Assembly: GCA_025352915.1 (NCBI GenBank) | Contig: JANXSA010000142.1 | Span: 1 to 8,086, forward strand | Source of the DNA: Rhodospirillales bacterium | GTDB lineage: Bacteria; Pseudomonadota; Alphaproteobacteria; Acetobacterales; Acetobacteraceae | Direction: 5' to 3' | Length of the DNA stretch: 8,086 bases | In this document: piece after piece, positions 1 to 6,517 of the stretch | Layout: each line of letters opens with the position of its first letter | Position numbering within the stretch: position 1 is the first letter of the stretch | Translations under genes and position numbers: made by a program | The notes under the pieces: model-generated | Told to the model about the DNA's origin: nothing | Seen by the model: only the letters and a program-made list of their open reading frames with translations | Databases searched by the model: none

Positions 1-2
1 AC

Positions 3-416
3 GCATGGGCGCTGCTGGCGCTGGTGGCCACGCTGTGCAGCGCCACCCGCGACATCTACACCCGCGTGGTCCCGGCGCGGGTGCCATCGCTGATCATTAC
101 GCTGGCGACCGCCATCGCGGTGACCGCGACCGGCGTGGTGCTGACGGCAATCCATGGCTGGATGGCGATGTCCGGCGAGCAATGGGCGCTGCTGTTCGGC
201 GCCTCGGTGTTCCTGGCCGGGGCCTATCACCTGATGATCCTGGCAATGCGGCACGGCGAAGTCTCGTTCGTCGGCGGGTTCCGCTATGCCTCGCTGCCGG
301 CCGCGGCGTTGCTCGGGTGGCTGGTCTGGGGGCATGTGCCGGACGGGCCGGCGGTGCTGGGCATGGTGGTGATCGTGGCGGCGGGGCTGTATCTGTTCCG
401 GTCCGGGCGGCGTTGA
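3..416 (+). CDS. EamA/DMT-family transporter, C-terminal part (5' end outside window)
   Basis: The reading frame is open from the first bases and stops with TGA at 414-416, leaving 137 residues of a small hydrophobic protein. Membrane segments are visible at about residues 3-12, 25-45, 57-78 and 90-130. The end, with its loop 'LLGWLVWGHVPD' followed by a Gly/Ala/Val-rich helix and a short basic tail 'FRSGRR', is the usual end of the second EamA repeat in drug/metabolite transporter superfamily proteins, which have about 280-300 residues and ten helices. It would sit in the inner membrane and move a small metabolite, but the substrate cannot be told. In many EamA proteins the position before the last helix reads G-E; here it reads G-H. 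An ATG at 24-26 is internal to the frame and is not the likely start, because transporter-like sequence continues upstream to the window edge. The gene is convergent with the ABC operon. Family is fairly sure, function is not. Confidence 0.8.
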   Translation, partial: AWALLALVATLCSATRDIYTRVVPARVPSLIITLATAIAVTATGVVLTAIHGWMAMSGEQWALLFGASVFLAGAYHLMILAMRHGEVSFVGGFRYASLPAAALLGWLVWGHVPDGPAVLGMVVIVAAGLYLFRSGRR

Positions 417-450
417 TTATCGGGTTTGCAAAGAGACAGAAAGCCAGCAT

Positions 451-472
451 CTTCTTTTTTGAAAAAAAGAAG
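451..472. repeat. Hairpin of repeat copy 1, left arm (type B)
   Basis: Near-perfect palindrome: CTTCTTTTTT at 451-460 pairs with AAAAAAGAAG at 463-472, so a stem of about nine pairs with a four-base loop is possible. It is followed by CAAAAAAC, not by a T run, so in the plus direction it is not a standard intrinsic terminator for the DMT gene. It is the most diverged of the four hairpins in the window. Confidence 0.75.
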
Positions 473-539
473 CAAAAAACTTTTCCTCTTTGTAGCCAGC
501 AAGAAGCCACCCGAGAGGCAAATGGATAAAGTTTTTTTG

Positions 540-563
540 CTTCTTTTTGTTCACAAAAAGAAG
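540..563. repeat. Hairpin of repeat copy 1, right arm (type A)
   Basis: Perfect inverted repeat: CTTCTTTTTG at 540-549 pairs with CAAAAAGAAG at 554-563, with loop TTCA; one further T-A pair is possible. A run of seven T (532-538) lies immediately before the stem. On the minus strand this hairpin lies about 40-65 bases past the stop of the last ATPase gene, so it could mark the 3' end of the operon transcript. No U run follows it in that direction either. Confidence 0.8.
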
Positions 564-604
564 ACTTTTCCTGCCACCTGGCTTCCCACCCACAGCGGCA
601 TTGC

Positions 605-1618
605 TCAGGCGCCCACGTGCTCCTGTCCCGTGACCAGCACCTCATTGAGCGTGCCGGCTGGAAGTTCCGGGCTATCGGCATATTGGTAACATGCCGCCGC
701 CCGATGCGCCTCGGTGCGGTACAGTGGCGGCAAGCTGGCAGCGCATCGCGCCATCGCCACCGGGCAACGCTCCAGGAACCGGCAACCATCGGGCGAGGGG
801 ATGGCGGCGAGTTTCTGTTCGCCCTCATCGTCCAGCCAGTCGCGCGCGATGCTGACCTTCGGGATCGAGGAGATCAGCAACTGCGTATACGGATGTTGCG
901 GATGCTTCACCACGCGCTCGACCTCGCCGGCCTCGGCGATGCAAGCCCGGTACATCACCAGGATATTGTCGCTGACCTGATAGGCCGTCGCGAGGTCGTG
1001 GGTGATGTAGATGATCGAGATGCCCATCTCGTCAGTCAGCTTGCGCAACGACCCCAGGATGGTGGCGCGCAGCGAGGCATCCACCATCGAGACCGGCTCG
1101 TCCGCCACGATCAGCTTCGGCTTCATCAGCACCGCGCGGGCCACCATGATGCGCTGGCGCTGCCCGCCGGAAAGCTGGTGCGGAAAGCGCCCGAGGATTT
1201 CCTCCGGGCGCAATCCAACAGCGCGCAGCGCCCCCTCGATCATCGTGCGGGCCTCGGCGCGGCTGGACGCCAGGCCGAATTTCTTCACCGGCGTGGTGAG
1301 CACATGATCCACCCGGTAGAACGGGTTGTAGACCTCGTAAGGGTCCTGGAACACCGCCTGCACATCGCGGCGAAAGGCGCGCTTCTGTGTGCCGGACAGG
1401 CGGGCCATGTCCTGGCCGCGGTAGAACACCGTCCCTGCGCTCGGTGGCGTGAGGCCGAGAATGATGCGCGCCAGCGTGGTCTTGCCGCTGCCGCTTTCGC
1501 CCACCACCGCGGTGATCGCCGGGCGCTCGGCATCGATGGTCATCGACAGGTCGGACAGCGCGGTCATGGCACCGTAGCGCTTGGTGACGTGGCGGGCTTC
1601 GAGAAGAGGGCCGGTCAT
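605..1618 (-). CDS. ABC importer ATPase, DppF/OppF class (peptide/nickel-type family)
   Basis: The 337-residue protein is a full-length nucleotide-binding subunit. Walker A is GESGSGKT (40-47), the signature is LSGGQ (149-153), Walker B is LIVADEP (169-175) and the switch His is H207 in THD. The C-terminal domain typical of oligopeptide-type ATPases begins at HPYTQLL (242-248). It carries four cysteines at 279, 285, 292 and 310, spaced C-x5-C-x6-C-x17-C. It would pair with the ATPase at 1806-2774 to power the importer. The Q-loop region reads FQDPYEVYNP and the D-loop region DEPVSMVD, where common DppF forms read FQDPY-SLNP and DEPTSALD. The start ATG at 1618 is chosen because GGAG lies seven bases upstream and the homologous N-terminus begins there. 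The frame stays open upstream through the repeat, but that extension has no domain content. It is the last gene of the operon, 187 bases after its neighbour. Confidence 0.93.
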   Translation of the reverse strand: MTGPLLEARHVTKRYGAMTALSDLSMTIDAERPAITAVVGESGSGKTTLARIILGLTPPSAGTVFYRGQDMARLSGTQKRAFRRDVQAVFQDPYEVYNPFYRVDHVLTTPVKKFGLASSRAEARTMIEGALRAVGLRPEEILGRFPHQLSGGQRQRIMVARAVLMKPKLIVADEPVSMVDASLRATILGSLRKLTDEMGISIIYITHDLATAYQVSDNILVMYRACIAEAGEVERVVKHPQHPYTQLLISSIPKVSIARDWLDDEGEQKLAAIPSPDGCRFLERCPVAMARCAASLPPLYRTEAHRAAACYQYADSPELPAGTLNEVLVTGQEHVGA

Positions 1619-1625
1619 CGGCAGG

Positions 1626-1629
1626 CTCC
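1626..1629 (-). promoter_or_regulatory. Shine-Dalgarno deciding the start of the last ATPase gene
   Basis: On the minus strand GGAG lies seven bases before the ATG at 1618. This site lies just outside the repeat copy. It supports 1618 over the longer in-frame candidates at 1690 (ATG inside the repeat) and 1912, neither of which has a comparable site at proper spacing. Confidence 0.65.
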
Positions 1630-1648
1630 AGCGGAGGCAAGGAAGAAT

Positions 1649-1672
1649 CTTCTTTTTGTGAGCAAAAAGAAG
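1649..1672. repeat. Hairpin of repeat copy 2, type A arm
   Basis: Perfect ten-pair inverted repeat: CTTCTTTTTG (1649-1658) and CAAAAAGAAG (1663-1672) with loop TGAG. In the operon transcript it would fold about 30 bases before the ATG of the last ATPase gene, leaving that gene's Shine-Dalgarno free. Seven A follow on the plus strand (1674-1680). Confidence 0.8.
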
Positions 1673-1764
1673 CAAAAAAACTTTATCCATTCGCGCGGGG
1701 CTTGCCTTGCCGCCGCCCGGCGCTTCCCGAGGAGGGCCGCACGCAAAGTCAGAAAGTTTTTTTG

Positions 1765-1788
1765 CTTCTTTTTGTTCACAAAAAGAAG
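1765..1788. repeat. Hairpin of repeat copy 2, type B arm
   Basis: Perfect inverted repeat: CTTCTTTTTG (1765-1774) and CAAAAAGAAG (1779-1788) with loop TTCA. In the operon transcript it begins about 18 bases after the stop codon of the first ATPase gene. It could protect the upstream mRNA from 3' exonuclease or slow polymerase there. It is followed on the minus strand by CAAAAAAAC, not by a T run, so it is not a typical intrinsic terminator. Confidence 0.75.
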
Positions 1789-1805
1789 AACCTTGCTTTC
1801 CCGCT

Positions 1806-2770
<965 letters not shown>

Positions 2771-2774
<4 letters not shown>

Positions 2775-3619
2775 GCGGATTTCCTCAGCCGCGGATTGGC
2801 AATTTCGTCCAGCCCGACGGTGACGAAGAACAACCCGAGAAACACCAGCACGATGATCACCGTGGGCGCCAGCCACCACCACCACCAGCCATTGATCATC
2901 GCGGCGTTGAAATTCACCCAGTACAGCGTCATCCCCAACGTCGGAGCGTCGATCGGCCCGAGCCCCAGGACCTCCAGCCCGATCGAGGCCAGGATCGCCG
3001 ACGACACCGCGTTGACCAACGTGGCCGCGAGATAGGGCAACAGGTTCGGCATCAACTCAAAGAAGATGATCGCCGGCCCCGACATGCCCGACATCCGCGC
3101 AATCTCGACATAGCCGCGCTCACGCAGGCTCAGCACCTGGGAGCGGATGGTGCGCGTCGGATTGAGCCAGGCCAGCGAAGCCACCACCAGCGCCATCTGG
3201 TTCACGCTAAGCCCACCGCGAATGCCGACGGCAATGATGATCAGCACCAGCAGCCCCGGCACCGTCAGCCCGATATCGGCGATACCGCGAATGATCGTGT
3301 CGGCCCAGCCACGATAATACGCGGCGACAAACGCCAGCACCGTGCCGATCCCCACGCCGAGAATGCCGGCAATGAACCCAATGCGCAGCGTCAGCGGCGT
3401 CCCCGCCACCATCACCGCGAGGAGATCGCGGCCCTGCCGGTCGGTGCCGAACGGATAGCGCCAAGACGGCGGCTGCAACGGCCGCACCGACAGCGCCCGC
3501 GCATCCTCGACATCAACGATGAAGTGCCCAACAACCACAAACGCCAACAGGAACAGCAACAGACCGCTGCCGACCACCAGCGACAAGTTGCGGCCGAGAT
3601 AGCGGGTGAACCCGTTCAT
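2771..3619 (-). CDS. ABC importer permease, DppC class (BPD_transp_1)
   Basis: This 282-residue inner-membrane protein has the DppC layout. There is an N-terminal helix (about 14-33), then a short periplasmic part with the family motif 'YPFGTDRQGRDLL' (55-67), then helices at about 77-100, 115-133, 141-151, 200-220 and 251-269. The cytoplasmic EAA loop, which docks on the ATPases, is around 170-193 (YVEIARMSG ... ELMPNLLP). Just before the last helix is a run of five tryptophans (245-249), encoded by five consecutive TGG codons; Trp-rich stretches at this place are common in part of this family. The length is normal. One base separates its ATG from the stop of the preceding permease gene, and GGCGGA lies upstream. 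It forms the translocation channel together with the DppB-type permease. Substrate is unknown. Confidence 0.94.
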
Positions 3620-3620
3620 C

Positions 3621-4625
3621 TCACGTCCGCCGATAGCTGATGCGCGGATCGAGCAGCGGGTAGACCAAATCCAGCAGCAGCGTCGCCAACCCCAGCGACA
3701 CGATCACCGTGAAGACGATGCCCTGGATCAGGAAATGATCGTTCTCCCGAATGGCCTGGAACAGCAGCGTGCCAATCCCGGGATAGCCGAAGATCACCTC
3801 CACCAGCACCGCCCCGGACAGGATCTGCCCCAAGGCCAGCGCCAGCGCGGTGATCTGCGGCAGGATCGCGTTGCGCAGGCAGTAGCGCGTGAACACCGTC
3901 AGGCTCTTGAGTCCCTTGCCCTCGGCGAAAACCACATAGTCCTCGCCCATGGTCGTGACCATCATGCCGCGCATCCCCAGTGCCCAACCGCCAGTGGCCA
4001 CCAGGATGATCGACAAGGCGGGCAGGGTGGCATGACGCATCACATCGAGGATGAAGGTGAATGAGAGCGAAGGGTTCACCCCCATCGAATACCCGCCAAA
4101 TATCGGCAACAACGGCACCTGGAACGCCAGCAGGTACATCAGGATCAGGCCCAGCAGAAAAAACGGAATGGCATGCAGCGCCCACAACGGCGGCATCAGC
4201 CACGCCATCCAGCGCGGCGCCCGCGGCCATGCCAGCAACGCCCCCAGGATCGTCCCGATCACAAAAGACAGGATCGTCGTCATCCCCAATAGCCCGACCG
4301 TCCACGGGATCGACTCGCCGATCATGTCCGCCACCGTGCGCGGATAGTTGGCAATCGAGAAGTTGAAGTCCCCGCGCACGACATCGCCGAGATAGCTCAG
4401 GTATTGCTGCCACAATGGGCGATCCAGCCCGAAGCGCACCTCATACACCTTCACCATCTCGTCGATACCCTGCTGCACATAGCCGCCAAGCTGGGCCTGT
4501 TGCAGCAGCTTGGTGCGCACGGGATCCTGGCCCGACAACTTCGGCAGGAAGAAGTTCAAGCTGGCAGCCAGCCAGACAATGACAAAGAAGACGCCGCAGC
4601 GCTTGAGGATATCGCGAAGTTGCAC
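3621..4625 (-). CDS. ABC importer permease, DppB class (BPD_transp_1)
   Basis: This 334-residue protein has the DppB layout. There is a first helix at about 11-28, then a long periplasmic stretch containing 'RFGLDRPLWQQYLSYL' (64-79) and 'GDFNFS' (85-90). Helices follow at about 108-132, 141-168, 198-215, 256-277 and 302-325. The cytoplasmic EAA loop (230-256, with AEGKGLK) and the hallmark FGYPGIG (279-285) are present. The start is GTG at 4625: no ATG lies near the N-terminus, this point gives the normal family start, and GGGGA lies about ten bases upstream. It follows the binding-protein gene by 20 bases and precedes the second permease by one base. It is probably the second gene of the importer operon, acting in the inner membrane as a heterodimer with the DppC-type subunit. 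Confidence 0.93.
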   Translation of the reverse strand: MQLRDILKRCGVFFVIVWLAASLNFFLPKLSGQDPVRTKLLQQAQLGGYVQQGIDEMVKVYEVRFGLDRPLWQQYLSYLGDVVRGDFNFSIANYPRTVADMIGESIPWTVGLLGMTTILSFVIGTILGALLAWPRAPRWMAWLMPPLWALHAIPFFLLGLILMYLLAFQVPLLPIFGGYSMGVNPSLSFTFILDVMRHATLPALSIILVATGGWALGMRGMMVTTMGEDYVVFAEGKGLKSLTVFTRYCLRNAILPQITALALALGQILSGAVLVEVIFGYPGIGTLLFQAIRENDHFLIQGIVFTVIVSLGLATLLLDLVYPLLDPRISYRRT

Positions 4626-4645
4626 TGCGGCGCGTCCCCGTCAGC

Positions 4646-6406
4646 TCACGCCGGCTGCAACGACCACAGCACCATCGGGAAAGTCAGGTGCCAATGGGCG
4701 CCGTTGACGTAGTGCGGCGCCCCGGCATTCTCCGCCGTCGGCCAGTTCTTCCAATACGTCGTGTTCATCGGAATGCGATGGTGCAGTTGCACGATCTGGA
4801 TGTCCGGCAACTCCGGCAGCCAGATCTCCATCGCCTGGCGGAACAGCTCCTTCAGCTTCGCCGTCTCGCTCGGCGCCACCGAGAACATCTGGTCGACGAT
4901 CTTGTCATAGGCGGCGTTCTTCCAGCGCGCGAAGTTCACCTGATGCCCGCCCGGCACCGCCACCGAAGCCGACTGATACAGCTTCAGCGTGTTGTAAGGC
5001 TCGTTGACGCTGCCACCATGGCCATAGATCGCACCGGTGTACTGCCCCTTCTGGAACCGGTCATCGAAATCGGGCGGCAACGACATGCTGGCATCAACGC
5101 CGGCCCGCTTCAGCATCTCGGTCAGCACCGGCCCAATCGCCGGCCCGGTGCCGCCAAAGCCGATGATGTCGATCGTGAGCTTCTTGCCATCGCGCGCCCA
5201 GATGCCGTCCGCCCCCTTGGCAAACCCCTTCGACGTCAGGATCGCATCACCCTTCCGCCGGTCGAAGGCCAGCGTGTCATGCTTGGCCAACAGATCCTTG
5301 ATGTGCTCCTTGTACGGCGCCAACGGCGCATAATCCGGCATCGGCAACGGCGAAACCTCGGAGGCGCCAAGGTATCCGACATCGATGATCTGCTGCCGGT
5401 CGACATAGTGGCTGATCGCCCAGCGCACATCCTTGTCATTGAACGGCGCCACCTCGTTGTTCAGATACAGCGCGATCGGCCACCAGTCGCGATAGCCAAA
5501 CGGCGGCTTCTGGCCCGAATGCGTGGTGATCTTCGGGTTCTGCCGAAACACCGTGGCAAACGTCGCCGGCTGCATCCCGGTCCCCGCATCCACCTGGTTG
5601 GTAATCAGCAACTGCGCCGTCTGCTGCTCGCCCGCCGTCGGCAGCCAGATATTGCGCAGCACCGCTGGCAGCGGCGCCAGCCCCTTCTCCGCCGCCCACC
5701 AGCTCCCGGCGCGGTCGAACACCTTCTGCTGCGGCGAAGCCGCGGTAACCCGCCACGGCCCCGTCGTCACCGGCCACCCCTTGGCAATGTCGAAATGCTT
5801 GAAGCTGGGCCAGTCCTGTCCCTCAAAGATATGCTTCGGCACGATATAAACACCGATATCGTACTTATACGACATGAAGAAGAAAAACCGCGGCGACGGG
5901 ATCTTGAAGTCCACCACAACGGTATTGGCGTCCGTCGCCGTCGCCTTCTCCACCGCCTGGTTCACATCGATGCCCCAGCGCACCTTCGGCCCGAGATCGC
6001 GCAACGAGTTCAGCGTGAACGCCACATCCGCGGCGCTGAAAGCCACCCCGTCCGACCACTTGATCCCCGGCCGCGTCTTGATCGTCAGCTTCTTGAAGTC
6101 CGCGCTGAACTCAAAACTCTCCGCCAGCCACATATGCATCTTATCGGCAAACGCCGAGTAATACGCCAGCGGCTCATACATCAGGTTCGGGCCGTTCTGG
6201 TGATTGGACCCGATCGAGTACGGATTCCACAGCTCGAAATCCACCCACCGCCCTTCACGCCCGCCCCACACCAGGATCATCGTGCGGTCGCGCGGCGGCG
6301 CCGCCGGCTGCGCATCCACACTCTGCCACGGCAGTGCTGCGGCGGTGCCGGCGAGAACGCTGGCCTTCAACAGGTCGCGGCGGCTCGGAAGCATCTTGTC
6401 GTGCAT
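4646..6406 (-). CDS. ABC importer periplasmic substrate-binding protein, family 5 (SBP_bac_5), Tat-exported
   Basis: The 586-residue protein begins with a twin-arginine signal: SRRDLLK at 8-14, a hydrophobic stretch 15-26, and probable cleavage after VDA (30-32). The mature part has family 5 hallmarks: 'RPGIKWSDG' (112-120) followed by FSAADVAFTL (123-132), and TTGPWRV (214-220). It would bind the ligand in the periplasm and hand it to the permeases. Ligand identity is not evident. The family includes binders of di- and oligopeptides, nickel chelates, and oligosaccharides; the tryptophan-rich C-terminus (WKNWP, HWHLTFP) could suit stacking on a sugar or aromatic ligand, but that is inference. 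The start at 6406 is chosen because GGAGGAGG lies nine bases upstream; an in-frame ATG twelve bases later and an upstream one at 6490 fit less well. Export by Tat implies folding before export, seen in many alphaproteobacterial binding proteins. Confidence 0.93.
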   Translation of the reverse strand: MHDKMLPSRRDLLKASVLAGTAAALPWQSVDAQPAAPPRDRTMILVWGGREGRWVDFELWNPYSIGSNHQNGPNLMYEPLAYYSAFADKMHMWLAESFEFSADFKKLTIKTRPGIKWSDGVAFSAADVAFTLNSLRDLGPKVRWGIDVNQAVEKATATDANTVVVDFKIPSPRFFFFMSYKYDIGVYIVPKHIFEGQDWPSFKHFDIAKGWPVTTGPWRVTAASPQQKVFDRAGSWWAAEKGLAPLPAVLRNIWLPTAGEQQTAQLLITNQVDAGTGMQPATFATVFRQNPKITTHSGQKPPFGYRDWWPIALYLNNEVAPFNDKDVRWAISHYVDRQQIIDVGYLGASEVSPLPMPDYAPLAPYKEHIKDLLAKHDTLAFDRRKGDAILTSKGFAKGADGIWARDGKKLTIDIIGFGGTGPAIGPVLTEMLKRAGVDASMSLPPDFDDRFQKGQYTGAIYGHGGSVNEPYNTLKLYQSASVAVPGGHQVNFARWKNAAYDKIVDQMFSVAPSETAKLKELFRQAMEIWLPELPDIQIVQLHHRIPMNTTYWKNWPTAENAGAPHYVNGAHWHLTFPMVLWSLQPA

Positions 6407-6413
6407 CGCTTGG

Positions 6414-6423
6414 TTCCTCCTCC
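6414..6423 (-). promoter_or_regulatory. Strong Shine-Dalgarno of the binding-protein gene
   Basis: GGAGGAGGAA on the minus strand is complementary to much of the 16S rRNA 3' end and lies seven bases before the ATG at 6406. It is the strongest ribosome site in the window, consistent with the usual need for excess binding protein over the membrane subunits. It decides the start at 6406. Confidence 0.8.
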
Positions 6424-6428
6424 GAAAT

Positions 6429-6448
6429 GCCGCGAGTGTTCCCGCGGC
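6429..6448. promoter_or_regulatory. Six-pair hairpin in the binding-protein leader
   Basis: GCCGCG (6429-6434) and CGCGGC (6443-6448) form a perfect stem with an eight-base loop. In the transcript it sits immediately upstream of the Shine-Dalgarno. In a genome this GC-rich such a stem can occur by chance. No regulatory role is shown. Confidence 0.35.
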
Positions 6449-6462
6449 GAGCATTGTTATGG

Positions 6463-6481
6463 CGGCGGGCAGCACCCGCCG
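6463..6481. terminator. GC-rich hairpin between nitroreductase and importer operon (possible weak terminator)
   Basis: CGGCGGG (6463-6469) and CCCGCCG (6475-6481) form a perfect seven-pair stem with a five-base loop, 37 bases past the nitroreductase stop. No T run follows on the minus strand, so if it terminates, it does so inefficiently or with Rho. It could also just be leader structure. The 111-base gap (6407-6517) also contains an AT-rich CATAACAAT on the minus strand right after this hairpin. It resembles a -10 box, but I see no well-spaced -35, so I do not call a promoter. Confidence 0.35.
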
Positions 6482-6517
6482 GTCAGACAAGCAGTAGTGC
6501 CGCCGCGCGCCGCGCCG

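Larger units (their letters stand above)
443..575 (+). repeat. Composite palindromic repeat, copy 1 (two facing hairpin arms)
   Basis: This AT-rich block fills most of the 188-base gap between the convergent DMT transporter and the last ATPase gene. It has two arms. The left arm (451-484) is a hairpin followed by CAAAAAACTTTT. The right arm (522-563) is ATGGATAAAGTTTTTTTG followed by a hairpin. The arms face each other across a GC-richer spacer at about 485-521. Copy 2 at 1637-1796 has the same arm order when read on the minus strand, so the element is asymmetric. Bases 528-563 are identical to 1753-1788, and 522-563 matches the reverse complement of 1649-1690 with one mismatch. No transposase is present. 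It is probably a non-autonomous dispersed element of the REP/MITE kind. Its outer ends are estimated from weak similarity (GCCAGCA-type on the left, CCTGCC on the right). Confidence 0.8.
1637..1796 (-). repeat. Composite palindromic repeat, copy 2, inverted, inside the operon
   Basis: This second copy occupies most of the 187-base gap between the two ATPase genes. In plus coordinates it runs: GCAAGG (1637-1642), hairpin arm 1649-1690 (type A, with ATGGATAAAG on the minus strand), a GC-rich spacer (1691-1752), hairpin arm 1753-1788 (type B), CCTTGC (1791-1796). Outer GCAAGG/CCTTGC therefore form short terminal inverted repeats. The arms 1649-1684 and 1753-1788 are inverted repeats of 36 bases with one mismatch, in the hairpin loop. 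Read on the minus strand, the order matches copy 1 on the plus strand, including a shared CTTTG just inside the type B arm. No target-site duplication is obvious at the ends. The other gene junctions of this operon are 20 bases or less, which suggests insertion here. Confidence 0.8.

Noticed and set aside
442..501. Short direct repeat AGCCAGCA at 442-449 and 494-501 as a possible target-site duplication
   Set aside because: The second occurrence lies inside the element's spacer rather than at its other end, and eight bases can recur by chance.
451..563. CRISPR-like repeats
   Set aside because: The repeats are palindromic arms in inverted pairs, two per block, not regularly spaced direct repeats with unique spacers, and no cas gene is present.
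426..689. Small plus-strand open frames using the repeat (KVFLLLFVHKKK-like peptides)
   Set aside because: The peptide arises from translating the hairpin arm, and the rest is antisense to the ATPase gene. The ATG in the type A arm is noted as a finding, but there is no Shine-Dalgarno or independent coding sign.
97..828. Minus-strand open frame of 243 codons running from the ATPase 3' end through repeat copy 1 into the DMT gene
   Set aside because: It mixes antisense DMT sequence, repeat and another frame of the ATPase, with no coherent domain.
6440..6500. Sigma-70-like promoter for the importer operon (TTGTCT and CATAACAAT on the minus strand)
   Set aside because: The two elements are about 24 bases apart, too far for a standard promoter, and neither is close to consensus.
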